NCBI GenBank assembly: GCA_003255065.1
Contig: QAOA01008484.1
Location: 415,259-479,258 of the forward strand
Source of the DNA: Cercis canadensis
Lineage: Eukaryota; Streptophyta; Magnoliopsida; Fabales; Fabaceae
Length of the DNA: 64,000 nucleotides
Reading direction: 5' to 3'
Shown piece after piece: positions 22,920 to 34,146 of the stretch (positions are counted from its first letter, which is position 1; the number at the start of each line of letters is the position of its first letter). The notes beneath the pieces are model-generated. The model worked only from the letters and a program-made list of their open reading frames with translations. It searched no databases and was not told where the DNA came from. Both the position numbers and the translations under genes were made by a program.

Positions 22920-23198
22920 TTTTCTAGTTTTATTAATTGATTAGTTTAGAGAAAAAAAAAAAGAAATAAATGTATTATATTATTTAATTTTATATTAAAT
23001 ATGTCTATTTTGATAATAAAGGGTAAATTAGTAAAGATATTTTACAATAGGATTTTTTCTTTCCTTTCCTCTCATTTTGCTCATTTTAATCATCCAAACA
23101 AATGAGAGGAAAACCCTTCATTTTCCCTTCTTTTCCTTTCCTTTTCTTTCCTCTCATCTTCTCTCATTTCCCCTCCAAAGGAGCTCCCAAACAGACCC

Positions 23199-23526
23199 TT
23201 AAGAAAAACTTGAAAAGCTGGGTCACTGTACTCCATCCTTGTTGCACCATTCTTCTCTTACTCCATCTTACTACTCACTGGTAAGCTAACATTCTCCTTT
23301 TTCAGGATGCTATTTCTATCAATACCTTCGTTTTCAGCTTGCCTACTCCAAGGCTACTTTTCTAGATTGGACCCATATGGGTCCGATGCTTTTTATGCTG
23401 ACCTATAATCCCCATTGTGTTTTTTTTATAAGGCCCAGCACTTCTACTTAACCCGATGCGAGTTATTAAATTGGTAAAGAAAAACGAAACAAAGCCATTA
23501 AATAGGTAAAGAAAAGCGAAATGGGT
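23199..23526. other. Spacer between Harbinger end and MULE, with a copy of a GNAT intron edge
   Basis: There is no gene. The last 50 bp (from about 23476, ACGAAACAAAGCCATT) match the sequence at 33676-33710 beside exon 1 of the acetyltransferase gene, with a few changes. The match resumes after the MULE at 30506-30520. The MULE thus landed in a partial duplicate of that gene edge. Confidence 0.7.
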
Positions 23527-23535
23527 AATGAAAAG

Positions 23536-23708
23536 TGACCTTTTGACACAAATATTACAGTGTACAAAAGTATTTAACCAAATGTAACAAGTTTCAAAGT
23601 ATTTACACAAATATTACACTTTTTAAAAATTTAAAAATTAAAAAAAAAATTCGGAGCACGTGGGACCCACCGGACACGCCGTGGGCCTCACGGCGTGTCC
23701 CAATTGGC
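23536..23708 (+). repeat. MULE left terminal inverted repeat
   Basis: This pairs with 30310-30496. Matching parts include the TTTGACACAAATATTACAG end, an ATTACAxTTTTTAAAAATT block, GAGCACGTGGGACCCACC with a CACGTG G-box, and a 29-bp palindrome. GC content rises sharply at the inner end. Confidence 0.9.
23672..23700. repeat. 29-bp perfect palindrome in the MULE terminal repeat
   Basis: Two 12-bp arms, GGACACGCCGTG and CACGGCGTGTCC, flank the spacer GGCCT. The equivalent structure in the right repeat (30329-30357) has decayed arms but the spacer in the opposite orientation relative to the element end. A further related half-site, GTGTCGAGGCCCCATGGC, follows at about 23861. Confidence 0.9.
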
Positions 23709-24328
23709 CGACATCTCCCCACCTTTCCAGACTTGTGGGTCCCGTGTCAATGAAAAAGCTAAGTGTTGGCGTGTTGAGAAGGAACACGTCGCCACTCTCA
23801 TGGCACATCCCCACAGAAGCCGCCACGTGGCATACGACGATTCATTTTCTGAGTGATGGCGTGTCGAGGCCCCATGGCGTGTCCGAATGCTATATAACCC
23901 GTCGTCCGTGAAGAGTTCATTTGTGTTGAGAAAAAAATTTAGACAACATCAAGTTAAAGAGTCTTGAGCGACGAGCAAAGGCATTATGGAGTTTTCAATT
24001 TTTAGATTTCAATCAATAAAGGATAAAAGTTCTTGTCTAAGGTTCTGTTCAAAGTTTGTGAAGCAATATTATATAAGGTGCGTTAAAATTTTAATTATTG
24101 TTTAATTTTAATAGTTAATTTTTTTTTTTTGGTTATATGATTCATATACGTTAATTTGAAAGTATTAATATAAATATAATATTATAAAATTCATATACTG
24201 TATATGAAAATTTTTAATATAATTTTTTTTTTTAGAAGATAGATAATATTAAGTAATATTATATTCTTTAGCTTAATATTGTTATAATAATTGTACATGA
24301 TATATTTGGTTTAAAATTTAGGATAAAT

Positions 24329-27110
24329 ATGCTGATTTTCATATACTATAATAGAGAGCAAGAAGTCACGTATGAAAGTGCTAATCCTGTATGCATGATG
24401 TTGAAGCATCAACTTAGACTACATAGTCTGAAGGAAGTGATACACCGAAAATTACGTCTTGCTCCCAATACAGTGATATCTAATATCAAATATAGATTTC
24501 CCATGTCTGTCAACCCTTTGTATTATGGTGCTATTGACCTCATGAGTGGTGAGGATGTAATGTGCATGTATGCAAGTCATTCAAAGCATGCTAATCTTGG
24601 AGCAATTGAGCTTTATGTGGAGACGGACACTGCACAGCATGGTGATACCGGTGTTCAGATCGGTGAAGTTGATACAGGTGGGCTAAGTTCAATGTCAGGT
24701 TCAATAACAAGTTCAATACCTTGTTCAATTCAGGGGTATAGTGAAACAAATTTTGTCTTTGATCAATGTTATCAACCACATGTTGACTCAGCTGAATTTC
24801 AAACTGGCATGCCTAGTTCAAGTCAAACTCCTCAACCACCAGAGAGCCATGACTATGGTTGTGATGATGCTTGGTTCAATTCAAATATACTCCAGGGACG
24901 GGGCAACGAGGAACAGGAAACTACTGTAAATATAGAAGGACATGACGACTTCCAAATTAGTGGTGCTAATTCTCCCATTGATCATCTTATTAGTAATGAA
25001 GATGATGAAGATGAGATCACAGAAGGAGATGAATCCTGTAGTGATGAAGAAACTGAACGTAGTTTGGATTTGAATGTACGTCCAATAGGCTATGAATCCA
25101 GTGGACCTATACCGGAAATGGTGTAGCCATTGCAATACAGTGAACCTTCACCAGTTTATTCAGACATTAACTGGGATGCTATGCAAGTTAGTGATGACAC
25201 TGGCACATCAGATGGACATGGAGCATGGGAAAGAGGTGGAGAGTTGTCAGTTGGGCAACAATTCTTAACAAATAATGATGTTTAAATTGCTGTCAAAGAA
25301 TACTCACTACTAGTGCACCATTCATTCATTGTTAGGCAGTCGCATCCAACAATGTGGAGTATTATTTGTCTAAACAAGGAGAGTGGTTGTAATTGGAGAC
25401 TCCGAGCTTGCCAAAGAAGTAAGAACGGACAATGGGAGATTACAAAGTACAACGGTTCTCATACTTGCACAAATGTCATGATAACACAAGATCACAACAA
25501 GTTGAACATGCATATGATAGCGTCGAGCATTCATGGGATGGTTGAGGAGAGTCTGGATGTGTCAATTAAGTTGATTCAATAATGGATATTGAATGACTAT
25601 GGGTATCGCGCATCTTACAGAAAAGCATGGTTGGCAAAACAAAAGTGCATCAAAAAAATGTTCGGCAATTGGAATGAGAGCTACAACCTCTTATCTAGAT
25701 GGATGGCAGCGATGATTGCGGAAAATCCGAGAACTGTTGTCAAATAGTTTTTGGATAATAATTTGATCAGCAGTCATTCCAATTCAGGAGAAAATGTTTT
25801 GCCGTGTATTTTGGACATTCCAAGCATGTGTTGATGCATTTCCCTTTTGCAAGCTTGTGATTCAAGTTTATGAAACTTTCTTGAGCGGAAAGTATCGCGG
25901 GACATTGCTGATTGCTTCAACATTGGATGGTGATAGGTCATTATTGCCTCTTGTATTTGCTATTGTGAAAGGTGAAGTGAAAGATGCTTGGACATGGTTT
26001 TTGACCTTAGTTCATCGTCACGTGGTTCGAGATCGACAAAATTTGGCAATAATTTTTTATCGTCATGTCAGTATTTTGTCTTCTATTACAGATCCTAGTA
26101 TGGGATGGAATTCGCCACTGGCATACAATTTTCTGCTTGTGGCATGTCGTTAGCAATTGGAACACGCATTTCAAGAACAAAACTCTAAAGACAAAAATAT
26201 ACGCAACAGGTATGTATAACTTTCTTAATGTGTTTGTTTTAAACTTCTCTTGCCTAATTAAAAATTTGTGTAATAATTTGACAGACAGTCAATTTGAATC
26301 CCTTAAATTCAAAGAGTTTATGATGGATATACAAGTTAGATGCGAAGACAGCCGGACATGAAAGTATGTACAAGATCTTGAAGAGGCGAAATGAACTTTA
26401 CAATGAGATACTGAGGCGAGGCGCTACGGCATGATGACAACCAATTTGGCGGAGAATATTAATGGCACGTTGAAGGGTTTCCGCAACATGTCAATTACTG
26501 CCCTTGTTAGAGCAACATATTACAAGATGAATTCTATTTTCACCAAGAAGATGGATCATGCTGGTATAATGAAAGCTAGTGGGCAACGGTGGACCGAGTT
26601 TGCAATGGTTAAGATGTGTGATAATTCACGTGAGGCATCATCACATAAGCCTCGATTGTTCGATAGGAACACCGGAGAGTTTGAGGTGGAGGAGAGATTC
26701 AATATGAGGACCAGGATGGCTGGTCGCACGTTTATTGTCAATCTGATGGAGAGACGATGTAGTTGCGGCAAGTTCAAAGCCCTCCATTTGCCATGCTTAC
26801 ACACAATTTCTGCCTGTGCTTTTGCTTCGCTTGATGAGTGGTCGTATATGGATCCAATATACTCCATTGATAATTTAGTCAAGGTTTATCAAGGCAAATT
26901 TAGGCCTATTGGTGGACAATCAGTGGGGTACATGTTAGTCCTAACCCTGTAATGCTGAGGAAGAAATGTCGTCCTATTGTGAATCGCATACGGAATGAGA
27001 TGGATTGGCCATATTCAAATAGTAACTTGCAATTACGATGTAGTATTTGTTGACAAGAAGGCCATAATAAGCGGAAGTGTCCCCTTAGAAGAATGCCTGA
27101 TCTATAACCC
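24329..27110 (+). pseudogene. mudrA-like MULE transposase, inactivated
   Basis: Domains in order: N-terminal PB1-like region (24329-24630), acidic Ser-rich linker, MuDR DNA-binding domain (about 25280-25580, with CNWRLRACQ and GSHTC), MULE DDE core (about 25800-26160, GKYRGTLL and LPLVFAIVKGE), SWIM zinc finger (about 26730-26830, CSCGKFKALHLPCLH) and a C-terminal zinc knuckle (about 27036-27080). Stops: TAG 25124, TAA 25283, TAA 25580 and several later; frame changes near 25760, 26150 and 26360; a TGA interrupts the knuckle. The motif that should read VDGT reads VYET (25866-25877), and the second catalytic Asp position also reads Tyr (26058-26060). It cannot be catalytically active. Introns are likely but unresolved. 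Confidence 0.88.
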
Positions 27111-27319
27111 AATACCATTATGTAAATTTTATGTAATATATTTTGTACGTTTAATGCTATGTACTGTTTTAATTACTTGCCAATTCTGTATTGTGATGTT
27201 TGCTTATATATTAATCTCTAACCATGTTGAAACTTAATCATGACGATAATTTTTAAAAACAAATTTTATACATGTACATATTACACGGACATTAATGTTT
27301 CATGAACAACAACAAAGTA

Positions 27320-29994
27320 GTGCTAACGGCGATGTCGATACAAATGTCCCTCTGTTCCACATCTAGGAGGATTTCTCGCACGTGGTGGCAGCACTTCTTC
27401 GGCAGGTTGTATTCTTGGTGGTGTCATATCATCATATGCCTCCCCAAAGGGAAACAATCTCATCCTAGTCATTGCTGGATCTATGGGCGGTGGACTTGTC
27501 GGATGAGTCATTGTGGGCAACGTCCAATCTTCCGGGAAGAGAGTTTGTGAAGAGGTTCCCGCGTATGTGTCAATCGCTGATGGAGGAACAGCAGAATCAA
27601 TGCCAAATAAGCGATATGCAGAAGATAGTGCTACATAATCTGCATATGTTGGCGTTCCGAAGTAGTCCGGGTCCTGTGTGAACTGAACTGGGTCAAGCTG
27701 GTATGACACGTCGATCGAGGAAGTATGGACATTGGTGAGACGTACAGACTGTGATGAGCTCTCAGACCTCGACCTAGAATGTTGTGGGTTCCTGGTATAG
27801 TGTGTTGCAGACTATCGTCGTGATGACGACGGTTGTGACGACGACGATCGTGACTCTGATGACACAAATGCACTACCCAATGACATGGTTGCCTCATGAC
27901 CCATCTGAGGGTGTATCACTGGCGGTAACTGACCATATTGTACAAAGACCCCGGTTAAACTCGTGACAAATGCTCGGTAGCGATCTAGAGACAGATTAAT
28001 AGGCTGATAAGTCCACCCAGGTTGAGGTCTCCAACCCTGCTGAGTTGCCTCCTGCTCAAATATACCCGGCTGAGGAGGGTTTTATTGAGTTCCCCAGCTA
28101 TGCTGAGTTCCCCAACCAGGTTGTGTGGCTTGATGAGAATGAATCTGCATAATGGATCGAACTTGGAATCACTACTTATTCAATAAATAATATAAAATTT
28201 TAAAAGAATTATAAAATTAACTAAAATGATAACTATACACTAACCTCTCTAGCGATTGTGGCATTTTCAAGGCTCATCCATTGGCGAGTTATCCGTAAAT
28301 ACCATGACATGTACTTGAGATCTACCCCAAATGGCTCCTCTAAGTTGACAATGTATTCACGTCGATGATCCCACAAGAGGTTATACTCCAAATGATGCAA
28401 TGTCCACAATGTATCCTGCTTCCCTCTCATATTGATACTGTGAAGTTGTCTATTAAAAATGATGATCTCTCGAGGAATCTCCTGCCAACTCCCAAACTGG
28501 CGCATGACTCGATCTGGGTTATGGTGCTCCACAATGAGATAACATATCAATGGCACCTTAGCAACCCAAACCTCATTTCCTGTAAAACAATAACCTAGGA
28601 GTAGTGTCATCAATGCCCTGTTATATGGCTGTCATACAATCTGTTCATATCAAATACCAATAACATGATTAATATTTCAATTCTATACATAATAAACTAA
28701 TCAATGACATGAAGTTGTTTCTAGTAATAAATCTCCATTCATCATCATTTTCAAGCAAATTGAAGGCACGACGATATCCTTTCTGGTCCGAGCCGTACAC
28801 AATGTTCGTCCAACCTAACGGAGATTTCCACCTAAGAATATATTATAATATAACACTATAATTAATTAGGTTTATTATGACACAAAAATTGTGTTGAATT
28901 AATCAAGTATGAGTCATACTATACAGATTAATGTCACTATAATATAATTAATATAATACAAATAACGTATAAATAAGTGTTCTTGTACTTTAATTATAAA
29001 TAATTCAAAAATATGTCAAAGTTATATTTACTGGCGTGGTCACAAGTGGCCCAGTCGGATCACGATCGACTCGCCTCAGAGCTATAAACGGGAATCTCTC
29101 CCATGCCCAACACTGGAGTAAAAAACAGTAGCCTGCGAAGTTATCAGCCTCCTCAAGAGAAGCCTTGCAGAGACTCCTATACAGAGAAGCAAGACAAGCT
29201 GATCCCCAACTGAATCTCCTCACTTCGTTTAAATCTTCCAACAACTTCAAATACATTACATGCACAAAATTTTTAGTTCGATCAGGCATCAGCCACATAC
29301 CGATCAGGCTGAGTATATGCACTCTAGCATATTTCTACACTACGTCATCCATCGCATCATATGGACATTGATCAAATGTGCGTAATAGCCAACTTAATTT
29401 TAGTCTTCCACCAGCTAAAGCCGAGTCCAGTGGGGATACACCAAGTAAATTCTGACAAACATTACTCCACGCATAACCAGTATACTCCGTCACTGGCTTC
29501 CCATCTACAGGTAGACCAATTAATATCTCCACATCTTGCAGTGTAATAGTGCACTCACCAACAGGCATATGAAATGTATGTGTTTCTGGTCGCCACCATT
29601 CAACTAATGCAAATATTAATTGAACATCTATTTTTGTGGGTTCTATTTTTGTAACTCCACCAAAACCTACCACTCTCACATATTCCATTACCTGATCGTC
29701 AAGATTACGTATTCTATCATGAGATCGGGGCTGCACAAATATATCAATCTGTTTCAATTAATACTTACAAAATTATAGTGTTTACCAGACAAAACTACAA
29801 TCAACTATTTGTACAAAAATTCAAAGAAAAAATTATGTCACAATAATATTTACTCCAGTATTTAAAAACTACAATCAACTACAGTGTTTAAAAATACTTA
29901 CTTCAGTATCCCATACTGTTGTCGATATGTGATTTTTTTGTTCAGTCAATAAAGTTGAGTCTTGCGGTTCTGGTAGTAGATGTTGATCTGTCAT
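27320..29994 (-). pseudogene. Plant mobile domain (PMD) gene carried by the MULE
   Basis: Minus-strand exons by eye: 29994-29902 (ATG start MTDQHLLPEP, donor GTAAGT), 29748-29032 (PMD core with FHMPVGECTITLQDVEILIG, donor GTAAAT), about 28832-28720 (WTNIVYGSDQKGYRR), about 28600-28240 (VWVAKVPLICYLIVEHH, RQFGSWQEIP) and about 28150-27320 (Gln/Ser/Pro-rich tail ending NPPRCGTEGHLYRHRR). PMD is the aminotransferase-like plant mobile domain of MAIN/MAIL1 and of several transposon proteins. Stops: TAG at 29335-29337 inside the PMD core and at least one in the last exon (near 28085). It takes the place of a mudrB gene. Its role in the element is unknown. Confidence 0.8.
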
Positions 29995-30309
29995 ATTATC
30001 TAATGGAGATAAACTCAATAATCACACTGAGAGATGAAGAAAAGCAAAGAAATTATGAAGATGCGCAAGAAGGAAGAAGGCCGAATGAAGAGAGAAAAAC
30101 CAGAAATGAGAAATGAGGGAGATGGGCGGAGGACGAAGGAAGAAGGAAGAAAATGGCAAAAATCTGCATGTCATTGCCACGTGTCATCCTTCGGTTGGGC
30201 CAAAATCAGGCTAATCAGGGCGCTACCACGTGTCATTCATGCATGAAAAGTCAAAAAGGTTGACTGACAAGCTGCTGCAACATGTAAAGCCACCTGCACA
30301 CGCAAGTGG

Positions 30310-30496
30310 ACAAAATTGGCCTATTGGGACATGTCGTGGGCCTCACGGTGTGTCTGGTGGGTCCCACGTGCTCTGAAATGTTTTTTTTTTTTAAATTTTT
30401 GAATTTTTAAAAAGTGTAATATTTATGTAAATACTTTGAAACCTATTACATTTGGGTAAATACTTTTGTACGCTGTAATATTTGTGTCAAAAGGCC
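30310..30496 (-). repeat. MULE right terminal inverted repeat
   Basis: Inverted partner of 23536-23708, ending TTTGTGTCAAAAGGCC followed by the 9-bp target duplication. It contains the same CACGTG core and a decayed copy of the palindrome at 30329-30357. Confidence 0.9.
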
Positions 30497-30505
30497 AATG
30501 AAAAG

Positions 30506-30748
30506 CAGAGAACCTGAAAGACCTAATTCGTTAGATTACATGTCTTCACCCTATATTGTCATGCAATTTAATTTTTGCTAGTACCTTTTCCAGCAATCTA
30601 ATCCGTTATCATAAACTAATCTGAGCATGAACAATCCATAAGCCATAAGCCAACAAGTCTCATAAGTGTTAATCTGTTCCTTCTTTGCACAAACATGATC
30701 TGAGCATGAACAATCCATAAGCCAACAATCATTAAAATCACTCTTACC
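30506..30748. other. Right flank of the MULE with a short direct repeat
   Basis: The first 15 bp (CAGAGAACCTGAAAG) match the exon 1 edge of the acetyltransferase gene at 33710-33724. The block TCTGAGCATGAACAATCCATAAGCC occurs twice, near 30619 and 30690. I see no gene. Confidence 0.6.
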
Positions 30749-30878
30749 TCATTTAGCCATTAGGACCACGCCCCCATCATCATGTAAGTTATCTCTAACA
30801 ATAGCAACAACGCCCTCAAAATTATTCTCAGCTTTTTCTTTTCTCTTCCTAAATTCTTCCAAATCATCAATTAATTTC
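30749..30878 (-). pseudogene. Exon-like fragment, unrecognised, ending in a stop
   Basis: After a good acceptor (AAATGCAG) the minus strand stays open for 42 codons, beginning KLIDDLEEFRKRKEK and ending HDDGGVVLMAK with TGA at 30749-30751. Charged residues are arranged like a coiled coil, and codon use looks like a real exon. A donor-like GAGGTAAG follows the stop. I do not recognise the protein. It is probably the last exon of a lost or truncated gene, since no upstream exon is evident before the GNAT gene. Confidence 0.4.
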
Positions 30879-30889
30879 CTGCATTTAAC

Positions 30890-31337
30890 CCAAATACATT
30901 ATTAACCCTGAATTCCTTGCATCTACATTATTATTTTGTAATCCATGAGGTCAATGCTCTCACAAAGGGGGAAAGTCACAGGAGAGTCGCAAGGGGGTTA
31001 CATCCAGTGACCTCTCGTTCACCTCATGCCTAAGGCATGGGTTATGACCACTCAGGCTAAAGCTCACAGTCTTGCGTCTACATTGAGTACCACTCATCTC
31101 ATGACAATTGTAAGTTTCTTCTTTTATATAATCAATTCTTGGCCATTTATGCAATCAATGAGAAATGTTTGTGCAGTTTGTTTTTTCTGTTTTGGTTAGA
31201 AAAGTACGTGTGTCAAATCCAATAGAAATAAATGTGAGATAATTAACTGCCATATATTACATACACATATTATTACACTTTTGTTGCTGTAAATTTCTGT
31301 TGCTTGGATTTCCATGCAATTGGAATTCTAAATGAAG
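30890..31337. other. Region downstream of the GNAT stop codon, no gene
   Basis: AT-rich sequence with an imperfect inverted repeat near 31003-31060 (CTCATGCCTAAGGCATGGG). It probably holds the 3' UTR of the minus-strand acetyltransferase gene at its upper end. The poly-A site is not certain. Confidence 0.4.
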
Positions 31338-34146
31338 CTATTTAGGTAAATTAGTTCTTTTGATCATAAGAACGCGACATTTCCTTCCAATCCAAGTAGA
31401 CAACCATGGTGGATCTCTTGAGACAACTTGGTAACCAGCATTTGAGTACAATGTACGAGCTCCCCAATCTTCTTCATAGGCTCGAAGAGCAAGAAACTCA
31501 AAACCCCATATAAGGGAAAGCAAATCACAGGCTTTTAACAATGCCGTTGCTACTTTCTTCCTCCTATTATCAATCAGTTACATAAAATCCACAATTTGTA
31601 AATATCCCAGAATTGTACCAAATTCATAGTCCATAAGGAAGATCTGTAAATTATATTCTAGAAAAAAACAAAGAATAAAATTTTTTTTATCTTTATTATT
31701 TATTAAAGTCACTTTAATTTTTAATTTAATTTTTTGTGTCACTTTAATACTTAAATAATCATTCCGCCCATTAAATTAGTCATTTAAGTTATCACTATTA
31801 GTGTTTATGGAGGACTAATTTAGTGGACGGAGTGATTATTTAAAAACTAAAGTAACACAAAATAAATCAAGGACTAAAATGATATTTTAAAAATAATTTA
31901 AGAACAAAAAAAATATTTTACTCAAAAAAATAAACAGACAAGAATACATGTATCTTCGAAATAGTTTGGGAAAAAAAAAATTGGCTTCCCCTATAAATCT
32001 AACAATCCTGCCCCTATAATTTTTTAAATTGAAACAAATTTAATCCTTACCGATTATGTTTGACTATCCGTCAAGTGGCTTAATAGAATACTTATGTGAC
32101 ATCTATGTTACAGCCAGTAAATGATAACGTGGCAAAGCTGCGAGATTGATGATGTGCCTGGTGACATAGCATCCACATGGCAGCCAACTAATGACATGAC
32201 ATCTATGTGGCCAATGATGTGTATACCACATAAGCATTCTGTTAAGCCACTTGATGCACAAAGATGGTGAGGTCCAAATTACTTCAATTAAAAATTATAA
32301 GGACTTGGGTGTCAAATTTGAAATTAGGGATTATAAGGACTATATAAAAGTATATTTAAGTAGGGGGAAGAAAAAAACTAGTTACCTAAAATTTTTGGAG
32401 ACAGCTATCCCTGATACGTAAAGGTACTCTTGTGCCTGAGGAAGATGTTGTAGCACAATTTCATCTCTTAAAGCAGTGACATCTACGATCCCCACAAGTG
32501 GTTTTGGTGAATCCAAATCATTTTTGGTAGGCTCAGCAACCAAACAAGCATACCTATGGTTAAATTATAGCGTATAAGTAATAGTTATGATGATAACTAA
32601 GGTTGTCACATGATACATCAAGGTTTTCATTTTCTCTTTGTCTTTGTTCTGGATTTTAGAACATAAACAATGTAATGGTGATAATATTCATCAGCTTGTC
32701 ATAGGAAATATTACCTATTGGGAGGTGAGTTCTTAAGCTTGTAAAGGAGTCCCGCAAGCACTTCAGCCTATAAGACCCAAGACGATATATAATAGTTAGC
32801 AACATGGAACAATGAGAGGCAAATTAAAATAAAGGGGATAGGGGACAGATTAGGGAGGGAAGGTAAGTTGTCTTACTTATAGCTAAAGTGCACATAGATT
32901 AGTTAGTGCTTGAAAGAAAATTTAAAAGTAAAATAGAAGCACAAAGCATTAGGGAAAAGGAATGGAAGTACAAAGCGTTGGAAAAGGAATGGAAGTTCAA
33001 AAGTAAGATGTACAAACAATAAAAAGGAATGTATAACTGGTCTAGGGAAACTCATACCACAAATAAATTATTTGTATAAAAAATGGCACTCATCCATTTA
33101 GAAGTGGCAATTTTGGAATGTAGCTCTTGCCTAATTTTCCATTCACCGTTCAGAAGGACCGAATTAAAGCTAAGCCTATTGTGTCTATTAACAAAAGCAT
33201 AGATACATTGGGTGAGGTGCCACAATCTCACCCACAAATTTGTAGGCCCTAGTTTCTTAACTTCATTCAATTGTGTACATATTGCATAGTTTCATAAATA
33301 ATTTTAAATTTATATGGTTTCACTTATATTTTTTTTTTTCAGTGGTAGAAAATTTATATATTTTTTTAAGAAATTTTTATATGCCAAAGAGTAAATATTT
33401 AAATTATTAATAATACTGCTATAATAATACCACCATTACCAGTAGGCACACTAAAATTTAATGTCGGATCATAAAAACCCTGTTAAATTTAAGGACTACA
33501 TACGTGATCATTTAAACTATTTTTAGGAGTCATAACAATTTAAATCCTATTAACTTTATAACTTATATACAGTTACGCATAGTTATAAAATGGAACACCT
33601 AAAATGAGTGGTTAGGAAGTTCGCATCTTCATTGACGCACAGGATAATCTTTTGCCCCAAATTAAAACAATGAGAAACGAAACAAAGGCATTACATAGGT
33701 AAAGAAAAGCAGAGAACCTGAAAGAATTGGAAGAACAAGTCATTGAAAAGAGCCACAGGCATATGGAATGCTTCAGCCTGCAATTGAGATGCTTCCCTTA
33801 TCTCATCTGCCTTCTCAACCAGTCTCCTCACTCCCCACCCATAATCACACACCAAATACTCTAACCCTAGTTGCTGCTGTTGCTTACCAATATTGTTGAT
33901 TATTGCATCTGCTTGCTTCCCATTTAGTTGCTGATCTTCGGATAAAGAGGTTGCTGAACTACTTGTACTGCAGCATTGCAACACAAAACCACTCTTTGCT
34001 TTCCCAAAATGATGCCTTTTTCCTCTTACATTGTGACCTGCATATGATCTGCAACAGCCAACTGAACTAGTTCTAGCCCCATTTGAGATTTCTGAGCAGA
34101 TTAGTTTTAGTGAGGTATTGGGGTTGCTTGCCAACAAATGAGCCAT
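31338..34146 (-). CDS. GNAT-family N-acetyltransferase, probably chloroplastic, four exons, intact
   Basis: Exons on the minus strand: 34146-33718, 32767-32715, 32553-32386 and 31563-31338; all introns are GT-AG and phases agree (876 nt, 291 aa). Residues 1 to about 90 are rich in Ser, Arg, Gly and Asn with few acidic residues, consistent with a plastid transit peptide. The conserved part follows: YLVCDYGWGVRRLVE and EAFHMPVALFND (exon 1), LVGIVDVTALRDE and EYLYVSGIAV (exon 3), then the acetyl-CoA-binding stretch RRKKVATALLKAC and EDWGARTLYSNAGYQVV (exon 4). This matches plant plastid GNAT proteins of the GNAT6/GNAT7 type, which acetylate protein N-termini and lysines; the exact orthologue is inferred. 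Intron 3 holds two foldback MITEs. No damage is seen. Confidence 0.92.
31660..31930. repeat. Foldback MITE in intron 3 of the GNAT gene
   Basis: The left arm (about 31685-31775, with TAATCATTCCGCCCATTAAATT) and right arm (about 31810-31925, with TTTAGTGGACGGAGTGATTA) are imperfect inverted copies around a centre near 31792. It is AT-rich and has no coding sequence. Confidence 0.75.
31975..32370. repeat. Second foldback MITE in intron 3 of the GNAT gene
   Basis: CAAGTGGCTTAATAGAATAC (about 32073-32092) pairs with GCATTCTGTTAAGCCACTTG (about 32235-32254). Outer parts rich in CCCCTATAA and TTATAAGGACT also pair loosely. It lies directly beside the first MITE. Confidence 0.7.

Larger units (their letters stand above)
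18340..23198 (+). mobile_element. PIF/Harbinger transposon remnant with right terminus
   Basis: A DDE_4-type transposase (18340-19661) and a Myb/SANT-like protein (about 19999-20927) lie in the same orientation, the normal two-gene set of plant PIF/Harbinger elements. The right end at 23187-23198 reads GGGTCTGTTTGG on the minus strand, the usual terminus of this superfamily, followed by TTA (23199-23201), a typical 3-bp target. The left terminus is not found, so the extent on that side is uncertain, and the right end could instead belong to a separate MITE. Confidence 0.7.
23536..30496. mobile_element. Complete MULE (Mutator-like element), 6961 bp
   Basis: Long terminal inverted repeats begin TGACCTTTTGACACAAAT on the left and, read inward, GGCCTTTTGACACAAAT on the right, and extend about 175 bp. 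They are flanked by the perfect 9-bp duplication AATGAAAAG (23527-23535 and 30497-30505), the Mutator size. Inside are a mudrA-like transposase on the plus strand (24329 to about 27100) and a plant-mobile-domain gene on the minus strand (29994 to 27320), convergent like mudrA and mudrB of maize MuDR. Both genes carry stops. Confidence 0.95.

Noticed and set aside
23638-23911. Frames on both strands within the MULE left end
   Set aside because: They result from GC-rich palindromic terminal sequence and lie outside the transposase gene.
27472-27966. Plus-strand frames opposite the PMD gene's last exon
   Set aside because: They are antisense shadows. The minus strand carries the recognisable tail.
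33052-33270. 72-codon minus-strand frame in intron 1 of the GNAT gene
   Set aside because: It has no family match and lies between well-defined exons. It may be chance or an old insertion.
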